Source: Panopea generosa
Taxonomy: Eukaryota; Mollusca; Bivalvia; Adapedonta; Hiatellidae
Assembly: GCA_029582155.1 (NCBI GenBank)
Contig: CM055897.1
Location: 91,208,829 to 91,272,828, forward strand
Direction of reading: 5' to 3'
DNA: 64,000 nucleotides
The notes below the pieces were generated by a model. That model worked only from the letters and a program-made list of their open reading frames with translations. It searched no databases and had not been told where the DNA came from. Each line of letters starts with the position of its first letter. Positions within the stretch are counted from its first letter, which is position 1. Below, in pieces: positions 28,101 through 43,100 of the stretch. The translations under genes and the position numbers were made by a program.

Positions 28101-31100
28101 ACACTGCCACAACCTTTGGTAGCACCGCGACGTATACATGTGATCCGGGCTATAAACTTACATCTGGTTCTTTAACAATAGCATGTTTACAGACTGGTGT
28201 TTGGCGTCAGGTTCCAGTGTGTTCTAAGAAAGGTTTTGTATTTTCATCAAACAGTAAAACAATAAAATTTCATATACAGATCCAGTTAAGGATTCATGAC
28301 TACTCATATGCTGTATAACGGAAACATTTATAAACCCGTTGGATCATAGAGATACATTGAATTCATGTATATTTAATTTCATAAAGGGAGGTAATTTAAT
28401 TCACAACAACGGAATTAATAAATATATACATTAAAAAATAAAACAATGCACGAACGATTTATATTTTCAATAAACATGTAAACTGAACGTAACAGCTAAT
28501 CTGCAACCTTTGTATTTCCAATATATTCGTCAAAATATTTATTATCCTTATTAAAACTTGTATACACCATTATAACAGACACTTAACATAGTCTGATTGG
28601 CCATTGTTATCGTAAATGTTCTTTCTTATTGAAGTCCAAATTTCAAGAAAATTGCTCTCGTACTTTTTGAGATAATACATGATATGTCAGATGGTGGGTT
28701 ACCTGAAATTAGTCTAATATATGTCATGTGGCGAGTTACCTGAAATTACTCTAATATATGTCAGGTGGCGGGTTACCTGATATTACTCTAATATATTTCA
28801 GATAGCGGGTTACCTGAAATTACTCTTATATATGTCAGGTGGCTGGTTACCTGACATTACTCTAATATATGTCACATAGCGTGTTAGCTGTTTCATTCAG
28901 TAAATGTATTCGGCAAACTTTGTTTCAACACACGTGTTGCAGATCCTCTTAATTGTAATGACCGCGTGTGATCGGATACTTACATAATAAATTTATATAA
29001 CCATTTATATAAATATGTTACTGACTTGTGACTGATATATTTCGTAAGTAATTTATCGTGAGAAATCTATTTCAACTTTTTGTACTTACTGTTTATTTGT
29101 AACGCTGATAGCCTTGGTGTGCCAACACAATGGTTTCTACAATGCAGTTAAGATGTTGTGTATTTGTCCGAGTGGATACTCTGGAGAAAAATGCGAAAAA
29201 GGTATGGAGATTTGATAAATATCTGAAAAGATAATTGTTTTCGAATAAACATTGTTATATAGTAAATGTCTGTGTTTTCCTAAAAAAGAACATTTATGAG
29301 TTATTATTAATCTTCTATCATAGAAAAAAATATTTACAACTTCAAAACTTTTATATAAAAATACAACAGGTGTGCAAAAGTAGTAATAATTTCGGCCGTC
29401 TCATAAATGTTACAGACAGAATTAATAACGAACCTCTCATTTACTTTACAAACAACATTTTACTCAGAGATTACAATGTTGTTAACTGTAAAAAAAACAA
29501 TCTTAGTAACGGTATGAATAAAAAAAAATAAAAATAAAAAGTGTGGAATTCAACAAAACAGGAAATAAGAAGACAAGCGTTTTATCTTTAATAACTTTCA
29601 TAATACCGCTCCGTTGATGTAAGATACCACACTATTTAGTTGTCTTCTCATTTTAATGAATTGATGAAATACAGCTTGCGTAAGTATAATTGCATTTTTG
29701 TCACTGAAATGATATTATATAGTTTTACATTGTATTGAGAATACACCGAAAGATTCTAATAACGCAACACGATTACAGTGTAACTAGTTCGTAAGTAGAC
29801 AACTGGCTCTACTAAAAGAGCTCTTGCATAAAATCTACACTGCACAAGTTTTAAAAATGAAAAAAAAACAACACAAGAAGATCGAAATCCATAGACCGAA
29901 ACCGTGCTTTGCACGTACGCTTTATTGGAAAAATAATGTTTGTAAAGATATGTGTTAAATGTGTTTCAGTAGGTCAACGCTGACCGAAAATAAACAAATA
30001 TCAACTCTATTTTAAATTATAGTGATACTTACTTTCCGATTATTTTTTTTATTTGATATAGAAAACTGATTGGTTTGCCGTACTGTACTAGTATGTCTAT
30101 CGATGGAATTTCTTTATTAAATATTGCCGACATTACATTTTATTGAAGCGCTATACGAACATTTCGGTGTATGACTGACCAAATATTGGTATTCTGAGTA
30201 AGTATTATTCAATGTTTTTCAGTGGGCAGTGATAGAATGGCAGAGAATATAACAACACCGTTAGATCACGTAATCATTATTTTTGTATTTTAAACACTTA
30301 CACTGTTTATATTTTGCCGGGCCCTGGTAGTTCAGTCGGTAAAGTGTCTGACTCGTAATTAGAGTTCGAATCCTCGTCTGACAACATTCTCTGTGATAAT
30401 TGCTTATGTGCATACATGGCGATATTAAATATCATGATTATGCAAACAAGCATTCCTTTCTTTTCTAAGAGTCATTTACGGCTAGTTAATCCATTTATTT
30501 ATTCAATAAAGGTCAACATGGTTTAAGTTCTCCGTTGGCTTCTGATTGGTCAAAGGCGGTTTGCCTGAGTATTTCAATGTTTTGTATGGTTTTGCATGGT
30601 TTGCACGCTTATTTTGAGTACATGGAGTAAATAAAAAATACGTCTTTTTCGTCCGAATTACAACTGTAAATGCTCAGTATTAAAGTGCTTCTGGCATGTA
30701 AGAGCAGATAGATTTACATTATTTATAAGTTAGATCTGACTCGTGATAGTGAATGTCGATTTAGCTGATGTTTGTCAGTGTAGATTTGCCCATGTTTCAG
30801 GCACCCCCAACATTCACCGAGTACATCATACCAGAAATTCTCAACTGTGTGATCGGCAAACCCTGCAAAATCGTCCTGCCCGTAGATGCTAAGCCAACTG
30901 CTAGGTATGTTCACAACGATAGAAAAAATGGATATCAATATGTTAGACTCTTTTTATATATATTTCATCTCATATCAAAAGCCGTATACCGTAAATTACA
31001 AAATCTTATTTCTTTGGTACCATAACTCGAATAATACCGCAAATGTTAATCCAGAACAATATTAATAGTAATTCCAGCGAAGGTTAGTAAGTACCAGAAC

Positions 31101-34100
31101 CATTTTCCATTAAGCGATAACGATATAGTTTAGCTATTCACTGAATATTTTTGATAAAATAACGCTTCTGTCAAATTTCTTTTTGAAATAAATCCTTGAA
31201 AAGTAAATATGATCATCAAACAAAATTAATATTCCTGCATTAGAAACTAATTCAGATGAAATGTTACATATTTTCTTCACACGTACTGCATGGACATACG
31301 AGAATGGAGCAAAACTACCATGTATGCAATTATTTCGATAATCGATTAAGGATACCACATGGAATAAAATGTTGAATGGATGTATCAATTTTGATAACTT
31401 TTTTTATTGTTGCAGCATAATTAATACCGAATATAAGTTAACGAAATGTTTAATTATCCCAGACCAACTGTTCAGAACGGCCATTACACACCCGGGCTTA
31501 TTGTTGAACCGCCCGTCACTACATCACGGCAGCCTTGTTTACTCTCGGCACCACGCTGTAGCTACCAGGCATTGATATCCGTGACACCCAGTAAACCTGG
31601 CAACTTCAAGTACTGTGTACAAACCACTGATGCCCACCTGTAACTATCAGCGTTATGTTTTCTGGTTACTATAAAAATACAAAACTTCATAAAAACGTTA
31701 CAGTTATCGTAATTCTCATTTGTTTAAATCATTATTTCGATTGTTTGTAGTGATATAACAACTTTTATGACATATTACGAAATATTTCTGCTTTAAAAGT
31801 AACGTAAAATATTGGAAAAAACCGTTAAACATTGTTTTAGGAATTTAGATGAATTTTTTTTGTAGCATATAGACAATTATATCGAGTATTAATTCAATCA
31901 CTGAATGTAACTGACATGTACGTACATCTAGCTGGTATTATTTTATTTTCTTGTTTCTAGAGTGAATGCAGATGAACTGTGCTATCAGATCCATGGAACA
32001 CCTGGTAAGGAATGTTCAACATTATATTGCTTCATTACTCCCCGTTCCTGAAACATTTAAAGAAATATGGAAAAATAAAGAAAACGTTATAAGTATCACT
32101 ATAGTAACGTATTCCAGCAGATTTTAGTATCTTATATATGTGGCTCATCTTCATCGTCGCAATGACATAGTTATGAATGTGCTTTGTATTTCTATTATCA
32201 AATCTGATGCTATTTTATAGTTTACATTGTATTCATGAAATTGATATTCAATCTTCAAATTATATTGCTATGATTTTGAATGGCTTAACTTTTGTTTCAT
32301 ATATGTTTTATATAAGTTACTTTAGCAATCTCGTGTAGGTCAAATAACAAACACTCATTCGACCGCTTGTCAAACTTTGATTTGAAATGAAATTAGTTTA
32401 AAATATTAAGTACAGCGTTTTAAACTGTGTGAATGTATTAACACATCCAACAATTGCCGGAATCTGGTGTAAAATACTTTTTTTATATTGTGTTTATTTG
32501 ATATTTGTATTCATTGATTATGTTTCGTTAAATTTCAGATTCACATTTAATACGGGTAAGATGCGTACAATTAAAATATTGGACTTTTTTTGTCGTGATA
32601 TATTAACTTAATGCAGCATGTACAAAGTCGGCAAACATCTAAGAGAGGTTCACATAAACGGTACTTAAGTTCATATATCTTTAATGTTCCACAAATAAAG
32701 TTCACTTCTTATATTCATATCTTTAATATTCCTTGTTAATACACCCATGTACTGTTTCGCATCTATCTAGCCCCGATTCACATTTAAAATATGCAAAAAT
32801 TTAATACATAATCTTTCGAGCCACACGTATAGTTATACTTTGAGTCTTGCCTACTCAACATAATAAAGTTAATCATGAGTATGTTATATGTAAATAGGTT
32901 AAGCCTGATTATATAAAATGTAATGATCGAGACCAAATATCGAAGTTTACAAAAGTTTGTAGAGAGAACCCAGAACAGCACATTCAAAAGTGTTCTTAGT
33001 TTGTTACAGGATCATTACTAATATAATGATTTTACATTTTTTGTTTTAATTTTAAAATTCGTAAAAATAAAACAAACACGTTTAGCTCCAAATATGGAAA
33101 TCATGTTCATACAAGTCGTATGAACAGTATGATTGATTTTAAAAAACAAACCATCATTTATCGCAATGGTGGTACCTTCAACCCCTCTTCCATCCCTTTC
33201 CACTCTGTTAAAACACAACTTTTCGTTTTACATTACCTAAGATTGAATTGCGTGCATTATAAATACCTATATATTGTAATAATATCGCATTACAAACACA
33301 TTTTCAGATGTTGTTTACTTTATTAACATTATTCTAGGGCAGACCCGTTGATTTGCTGAATATTTTGTTTCTCAAAATTGTATTTAAAATGTAACTGTGT
33401 GTAGCTGAATGTCTTGCAATGAATCCTAAAAAACGGGGTTTATCTGTCGATACAGTTTATTTTGTAAATCGTTAATATAAGCATTTAAGTATTTATGACA
33501 ATGCCTATTTAAAGTGATTTCAGTTTACAATATTTCATTACAACTGTATTACTAATCAATGGATTGAATACATAACATGTACAACTGATGTTTTTGAAAT
33601 TTGCGTTTAACACTGTCCATTTTACATGTTATATGTAATGTTATAGTATGTTATATGTCAATTTCATCAGCACATCATGCATTAAAAACGTGCCTGCACG
33701 GTTTTAAGTTGTTGTTTTAATAGTAGAAGATATATTAATATTTGGAAAAACTCTATAAGAAATGTATTCCGCCGTTCTAATCCTTTATATTTTGTATGCT
33801 GTACATGTTAATCTGATAGTACTAGAAACAAACTATGTTTAAACCAACTCATTTATAGCCTCCAAGTAAGTTTGTAGAACCGCCAACATATCCCGTGAAT
33901 TCTACTCTTGTGTGTTCGCCAACATCCACCTGTCACATTCCTATTGAAGTGACAAAGGACACCGGAATACCATGGTATGTGTATGACATATTTGGTTTGC
34001 TTTCAACATTTATCAACTCTTAATAGGTTTAAAGTAGTATTACTCAAGTTACGGTACTATGCTTACGAAGTACAGACAATACATTAACGTATACCTCAGT

Positions 34101-37100
34101 AGAAGACTTAAAATTATTCGAATAATTGTTTTTAAATTAATTTTATGTGTAACTTCAACCATTTTTTCCGTACAATCGTTTGCTTGACATTTATTAAAAC
34201 CTTTGTTGTATGAAATAGTCGTCGCAATCAATAATAATTTTAGGTTTGATTGAAGGTTTAAAAAATAAATAATTCAAAATGTATTTGGTTTGAATAAGAA
34301 AAGGAAATATTGTACCAACAGTATGATCTTATACAACTTCCAGTCAGAGCATTGTGGTAGATCCTCCTGTACAAAATGTGAAAATCTTCTCCCAAGGACC
34401 AGCATCAACTACATGTAAATTTGACGTGGCATTTGCACCATCAGAAACACAGAAAGGAAACATTACTGTCTGCTTTAAGTAAGAATATTTCTGTTTTTCT
34501 TGTCATGATATATTGACTTCTTCATCTCAAACCCATTGTATAATATCGGCCAGTTTGTTGTTTCGTTTCTGTGATATGTAATTTATCTCGTTTATATTAC
34601 TTAACAAATTAAGATGAATACCCTAACTTTTGCAAATAAAACTGATGAAAGAATCTCTTGGAAACACAGATTGCACTTCACGTAACCAGAATAAAAATAA
34701 TAATATCAGGCTTGGTTTTATGTAATGTGTTCCTGAGGGGTAATACGATACTCCCATCGCGACTCTGGTACTGGCTTAAGTGGTACAAGACAAAATGAGC
34801 TCCATGAATCCACATACAGGGTGACATTTACGGTCGCCACACGGCACACAAGACTGCTGTTGTGACAATTACAATTGACGATCGCCACACGGAACACAAA
34901 CCTGATGTTGTGACAATCACATTGGATGGTCGCCACACGGCACACAATACTGCTGTTGTGACAATTACAATTGACGGCCGCTACACGGCACACAAACTGC
35001 TGTTGCTGAAATCACCATTGACGGCTGCCACACGGAACACAAACCTGATGGTGTGGCAATCACAATTGACGGCTGGCACACTGCACTCAAGACTGCTGTT
35101 GTGATAATTACAATTGACGGCCGCAACACGACACGCAAGACTGCTGTTGCGACAATCACATTGGACGGCTGCCACACGGCACTCAAGACTGCTGTTGTGA
35201 TAATCACAATAGATGGCCTCCACACGGCACGCAAGACTGCTGTTGTGACACTCACAATGGACGGTCGCAACACGGCACGCACGACGGCTGTTGTTAAAAT
35301 CACAATGGACGGCCGTCACACGGCACGCGTGACTGCTGTATGACAATTCCAGTGGACGGCCGTGTGAGACAGCTGTCACACGGCAGGCAAGACTGCTGTT
35401 GTGACAATCTCAATGGACGACCACCAGATGGCACGCCAGGCTGCTGTTATGACAATCACAGTTGAAGTCAATCATATCTGATAAAACGATCCATTGGAAG
35501 TAACAAATGAAACATTCTTTTAAAGCTAAAATACTGAAGCTGTTGTCCATGCTATAGATTTAACCTCGAATGCTTGAGGTTGTTTGTTGTGTCCTGTCCT
35601 AATTATATGAAAAAGTTGTAAGTTGCGCTCAAATTCCTACGTAAACTAAAAGAAGGTCATATATGGCTTTACGACTCAAGACGATGACCTCTATTAATAT
35701 ATCTTCATGACTCCTGATAGACATATATTTCGGCCGTGAATACGTGTAGAACGCAACAGTAAATTTCGCATATGCGGTACAATATCTCGAAACGTTTTAC
35801 ATATGCACTTAAAGTTTAGATCGGAGCATATAATTGCGATGTTGCCGATATAAGAAAGGGATGTTATGTAAGACACATACTATATTAGTGACTTTAGGGA
35901 TTTTTAAAATGATAATTAACGTTGAAAAGTTTAATTTCTTTTTTTCCAGAAAACCGTCTACGTCATCAAGCACTCACGATGAGACGCGCTGTATCAAGAT
36001 TGATGTGAAATCAAAACAAGAAATGTGTAAGTAACATGATCCCTGATCTTTGAGCTTTGTAATAATTGCCCGTTTACCTTACCCTATTTTAGCCTTGAGC
36101 CCACCACCTTATTACACAAGCGCAGTACCAATTTCTTCTGATCTCATGAATACTATTTCAGTGTAGTTGAAAACACTTTTCATATTTTGACTAAGTTGGT
36201 TGTTATCAGCTCAAAACACTAACATAATATATTTGAACTCTGAAGAAGAGTTACTTTTGTCCTATTTTAGCCAAACTTCTTATAACACCATCAGTAGTAC
36301 TAATGAAGTACTAATTTCTTCTGATTTCATGAATATTTCCGTGTAGTTAGCCATAGATTGTTTGACTAAGTTCGTTGTTATCAGCTCAACATACTTATAA
36401 TTATAATATTTATCAGAATGTAATATTTATATAATATATATATACATTGAGATAGATATTTGTGAATAACCAGACATAAATGAACAGACCAGACAACGGC
36501 CAGCGCGCCTAGCTACAATGCAACAAGGCGTCAACTTATATACTATATATATGATATGGAACTTTGTCAATCCATGTGATATTTGAGTTCGTGTAAATCT
36601 TATTTCGTCTGGATTGCCACTTGTTTCCAAACATTATGCGAAACCGAATTCTATTCATTTGCTATCATATTCGCAAATTGCTGACGAACAATGTCACGTA
36701 TTGGCCTTTCAAGCTTTAGATTATATCCATGTATTTTGTTATTACTCGAGTATGATATGAAGAAACAATCTTTCTAATGCGTATTGGTCGAATACTATCA
36801 CAACATATATATATGAATCGCTATTTCCCTTTTATTGTTTAAGGCAGTGAATGTAATTTTAATAATTTGACGTTGGTCGCCAGGCCCACCCTATGCGAAG
36901 TATGTCAGTTTATTATAACTGGCTAGTTTTTTTTAATTAAATGGAATCTTCTATAATCATAATCACAGTCTGGGAGTTAACTTAAATGTCTAAATGTCTC
37001 GTGTATAATTGATCGTTCGGGAAACTTTTGAAATACATTTGTATCCAGTATTTTTTTTCTAATAAGCTGTTCATAACCATTAATAAAAAAAAAAGTGTTT

Positions 37101-40100
37101 AAAGAAATCGCGCGTAATTTTTAAAATTGTTGTGCCTTTCATTCACTAGAACCTACATAGTTATAAATTAACGTAGTTTTGACATATTCTAAACGTCCTT
37201 GTCACATGAATATATAGATTTAAGAATGAAAATGCTGACAGAAGCATAAGCCATCACATTAATATATTATTTCTTAAAAGACAGTATCTTCTATAAAATA
37301 AAACAAGAAAAAGTTGTCTGAAGAACACGAATTTATAATATCATCCTTCCCAACAACCAGTGCATAATAATATATATATATATATTTCCGGATCATAATC
37401 TTGTATAAGAGTTTTTGCCCTAAGTAAATGTTATTTATGTATATACATGTCGGTATCTTTTAGTACAGAGCACAGGACCATGCAGGAATCTCCATTGTGA
37501 GAACGGGGGATTCTGTGACGCGAAGAGCTCATCTCCAACCTGTCTTTGTAAACCAGGCACATCTGGACAAACATGTCAAAACAGTATGTAGAAGAGAGAA
37601 GTATTTGGAAAATACATGTTTCCATATACTATTACTTATCCACAGATATTAAAACTGATAAATCATCTAAAGGTACCCATTGAAACGAAAGATTGTCAAT
37701 TGATGGTTCATGAAATTAAGTTTATCAGATTATCATTTTTAGTATCATAGTCAAATTTTAAAAAGAAAATTCTTAAAATATATATTGTTTAATAATTTGT
37801 AGTGTTTTAGGATCTGTGTTAATGTTTCACCTAAAGGATATTTACATCAACATGATACGTTAAAGTGTATGCTTATAAAAATGAAAGTTCGTACATATGT
37901 CGTAATATTGTTCTTCACTCTTGTTATACACCAATATATATCTTCATACCCAAAAAAGAATCAAGCTACAATTCAGCTGGAGCCATACCAACAAGTGTCA
38001 CGTGTGTAAAATCCCAGAAATGTGTGATTTCATTCCCAGTGATTAGTGGCAGGTTTGTACAAATAGTTAATCATGTTTAATAAACTACTGATATTTTATG
38101 ACAAATCACACTGATCAACAAATTGTATTGAGAGAGCATGTCTATATTAAAAGAACTGTATGTTAATTTTGTCTATATTAAAAGTACTGCATGTTAATTT
38201 TGTCTATATTTAAAGTACTGCATGTTAATTTTGTATATGTTTTAAGTACTGCATGTTAATTTTGTCTATATTGTTAATTTTGTCTATATTAAAAGAACTA
38301 TATGTTAATTTTGTCTATATTAAACTATGTTTAAAGTACTGCATGTTAATTTTGTCTATATTAAAAAAACTGCATGTTAATTTTATATATATTATAAAAA
38401 CTGCATGTTAATTTTGTCTTTATTGTTAATTTTGTCTATATTAAAGTACTGCATGTTAATTTTGTCTATATTTAAAGTACTGCATGTTAATTTTGTCTAT
38501 ATTAAAAAACTGCATGTCAATTTTGTCTATATTAAAGTACTGCATGTTATGTTAATTTTGTCAATTTTGTCTTTATATAAAGAACTACATGTTAATTTTA
38601 TCTATATTTAAAGTACTGCATGTTAATTTTGTCTAAATTTAAAGAACTACATGTTAATTTTGTCTATTTAAAGGACTGCATATAAACATTGTCTCAAATT
38701 TAAGAACCGCATGTTAATTTTGTCTTTATTTAAAGAACTGCATGTTAAATTAGTCTATATTTAAAGTACTGCATATTGATTTTGTCTATATTTAAAAAAA
38801 CTGCATGTAAATTTTGTCTTCATTTAGAGAACTAAATGTTAATTTTGTCTATTTAAAGTACTGCATACTAATTTTGTGTACATTGAAAGAACTGCATGTT
38901 AATATTGTCTAAATTTAAAAAACTGTATGTTAATTTTATCTTTATTTAAAGAACTGCATGTTAATTTTGTCTATTTAAAGTGCTGCATATTAATAAATTG
39001 AAAGAAATGTATGTTAATTTTGTCTATATTTAAAGTACTGCATATTAATTTTGTGTACATTGAAAGAACTGCATGTTAAATTAGTCTATATTTAAAGTAC
39101 TGCATATTGATTTTATCTATATTTAAAAAACTGCATGTAAAGTTTGTCTTCATTTAAAGAACTAAATGTTAATTGTGTCTATCTAAAATACTGCATATTG
39201 ATTTTGTCTATATTTAAAAAACAGCATGTAAATTTTGTCTTCATTTGAAGAACTCAATGTTAATTTTGTCTATATTTAAAGTACTGCATATTAATTTTGT
39301 GTACATTTAAAGAACTGCATGTTAAATTAGTCTATATTTAAAGTACTTCATATTGATTTTATCTATATTTAAAAAACTGCTTGTAAATTTTGTCTTCATT
39401 TAAAGAACTAAATGTTAATTTTGTCTATTTAAAGTACTGCATATTAATATTGTCTAAATTTAAAAAACTGTATGTTAATTTTATCTTTATTTAAAGAACT
39501 AAATGCTAATTTTGTCTATTTAAAGTACTGCATATTAATTTTGTCTAAATTTAAATAACTGCATGTTAATTTTGTCTATTCAAAGTACTGATATTCATTT
39601 TTTGTTTATATTTAAAAAAGTGCATGTTTATTTTGTCTTTATTTTAAGAACTGCATGTTAATTGTGTCTATATCTAAAGTACTGCATGTTAGTTTTTTCT
39701 ATGTTAAAAATACTGCATGTTAATTTTGTCTATATTAAAAAAACTGCTTGTTAATTTTGTCTTTATTTAAAAAATGCATGTTAATTTTATCTGTATTTAA
39801 TGTACTGCATGTTTATTTTATCTATATTGTTAATTTTGTCTATATTGAAAGAACTGCATGTTCATTTTGTCTATATTAAAAAAATTGCATGTTCATTTTG
39901 TCTGTATTAAAAAACTCCATGTTAATTTTGTCTATATAAAAGTACTGCATGTTATGTTAATTTTGTCAATTTTGTCTTTATTTAAAGAACTGCATGTTAA
40001 TTTGGTCTACAATTTAAAGAACTGTATGTTAATTTTGTCTATATTTATAGTACTGCATATCAATTTTATCTACATTGAAAGAACTGCATGTTAATTTTGT

Positions 40101-43100
40101 CTATATTTAAAGAACTGCATGTTAATTTTGTCTATGTTTAAAGTACTGCATGTTGATTTTGTCTATATTTAAAAAACTGCATGTTAATTTTGTCTTTATT
40201 AAAAAAACAGCATGGTTATTTTATCTATATTTAAAGTACTGCATGTTGATTTTTCTATATTTAAAAAACTGCTTGTTAATTTTGTCTTTATTAAAAAACT
40301 GTATGGTTATTTTATCTATATTTAGAGTACTGCATGTCAATTATGTCTAAATTAAAAAACTTCATGTCAATTGTGTCTATATTAAAGTACTGCATGTCAA
40401 TTTTGTATATTTTAAAGAAGTGCATGTTAGGTTAATTTTGTCAATTTTGTCTTTATTTAAAGAACTGCATGTTAATTTTGTCTATATTTAAAGAACTGCA
40501 TGTTAATTGTCTATATCTAAAGAATTGCATGTAAATTTTGTCTGTATTAAAAAACAGCATGTTAATATTGTCTATATTGATAAAACTGTATGATAATTTT
40601 GTCTTTATTAAAAAAATTGCATGTTAATTTTGTTTATATTTAAAGTACTGCATGTTAATTTTGTCTAAATTGAAAGAACTGCATGTCAATTTTGTCTATA
40701 TTTAAGGCTGCATGTTAATTTTGTCTAAATTGAAACAACTGCATGTTTATTTTGTCTAAATTTATAAAACTGCATGTTAATTTTGTCTATCTTTAAAGTA
40801 ATGCATATTGATGTTGTCTATATTTAAAAACTGCACGTTAATTTTGTCTTCAATTAAATAGCTGCATGTTAATTTTGTCTAGATTTAAAGAACTGCATGT
40901 TAATTTTGTCTATTTAAAGTACTACATTTTAAAATTGTTTAAATTTAAACAACTGTATGTTAATTTTGTCTTTATTTAAAGAACTGCATGTTAATTTTGT
41001 CCATATTAAAATCACAGCATATTAATTTTGTCTAAATTAAAAGAACTGCATGTTAATTTTGTCTATATTTAAAGTACTGCATATTAATTTTGTCCATATT
41101 TAAATCACAGCATATTAATTTCGTCTAAATTAAAAGAACTGCATGTTAATTTTGTCAATATTTAAAGAACTGCATGTTAATTTTGTTTATATTTAAAGTA
41201 TTGCATATTAATTTTGTCTATTAATTCTGTCAATATTTAAAGAACTGCATGTTCATTTTGTCTAAATTTAAACAAACTGCATGTTTATTTTGTCTTTTTT
41301 TACAGAGCTCATGTTAATTCTGTCTATATTTAAAGAACTGCATGTTAATTATGTCTATCTTTAAAAAAACTGCATGTTAATTTTGTCTATATTGATAAAA
41401 CTGCATGTTGATTTTGTTTTTATTAAAAAAAATGGATGTTAATTTTGTCAATATTTAAAGTACTACATGTTAATATTGTCTAAATTTAAAGAATTGCATG
41501 CTAATTTTGTCTTTATTTAAAGAAATGCATATTAATTTTGTTTAAATTTAAAGAACAGCATGTTAATTTTGCTGTGTATAAATGCACCACTGACATTATT
41601 GATTTAGACTATATGTTTGATAATTGTTCTGTCCTGAATTAGTTATTAAATTAATCACAATAGAGCTTTCTATATGTTGCTTTTGAAGGTGATAGGGGAA
41701 AGGAAAAGGAAAGTGCTATTTATTAAGTTTAAAACATAATTGATAACACAAATCAGCAGATATATTTATATTGCTTTATACACTAATTGCATTAGGAACT
41801 GAAATAAAGTGTACCACATGACCTCTGTCTGGTTTCAGTCCACCATCAGTGACGTCAAATAGCAGCATACCAGTAACCCCATTCCAAGACCCGTCCAACC
41901 CAGATCTACACCATATCGCGGTAGATGTCGATCCAAATGTTGACTCAACTACAATCTGTATCAACATCACTACTGACAAGTGTGTATACATGTCTATTTT
42001 TATAACGGAACTGTGGAATTAGAAAACAACACTAAATGATAGTCAAACTATTTTGTCATTGTGCCACAGTCATTTAAATTTCAACAGTTACGACATAGTT
42101 GCATAATGTAGTTCATTAAATATTGCGTTTAGGATTTTTGTGTGAAACTCTACTTTGTAATCAATTTTTTTTTCATTAGTTTCATTCCACTTCATCAGCT
42201 TTTTCTAATCAATGAAAGAAACCCCAATTTATTCATCTAAGTTAAGAAGCAATTATATCAATTTACAACTAAAACATTGTTAGTGTTATGCCAAGATTAC
42301 AATTTAGATGAATGTGCATTATATAATAATGTATATAATGACATTATATTACATTATTTAGACCAAAACCAGAGGAGAAATGTGTAGATATCATAAAGAC
42401 CAACACTCCGACTACACCAGCCAGACCAGGAGTAAGTAACTCCATAGTTCATATATTAACAGATCAAAACCACCAAAAGCGCCTTAGCCCTTGTCACACT
42501 ATCAGAGAAAAGTCGACGTTCTGTTTAACATAATTATTTTTTTATAACATTTATATTTATATTGCATTCGACAAAAGCTTAACCGTTAAATCATTGAACA
42601 TTAAAATGTATATACTTGATTGTATTCGTGAATGTACTCTTTAAACATTTTCTAAATGTTCACAATAACATAAACATGTATTGGGAACACTTTTATCACA
42701 CTTGCAAAGTTTATGTTGGTAGGTTGCAATAATATTTTCATTTTAATCTGCATTTTATTCAAACAGATTAGATACCTTGATAATTTTAAAACATTCGCAC
42801 AGGTTGTATTAATTTTGAACTATTACATTTGCACACATAACATATATGACTTGTGAATAATGTATCTGAGGGATGAAAAGTAGTATTTAAAAAAGGATAA
42901 TGTCAGTTTTAATTTACAAATTTAAATAAATAGCTTTTTTCAGTTATTGTTTTCCGTGTCTAAATAAATCACTCGTCATCCGGCGGGAATGGTAATTGTC
43001 ACCCAATTTGAGAATTACTCAGAAATGTTTTCCATGGAAGAAAACAACAGTTGAATAATATCTCTCTACCTTTATATAATTTGACCGGCCTTACTTTAAT

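Noticed and set aside
30319-30386. Functional tRNA-Thr gene
   Set aside because: The variable region and part of the anticodon arm are deleted.
30801-30904. Module 1 part A starting at the tttcag acceptor
   Set aside because: After the phase-1 EGF exon this start leads to a stop; the acceptor at 30783 keeps the conserved frame.
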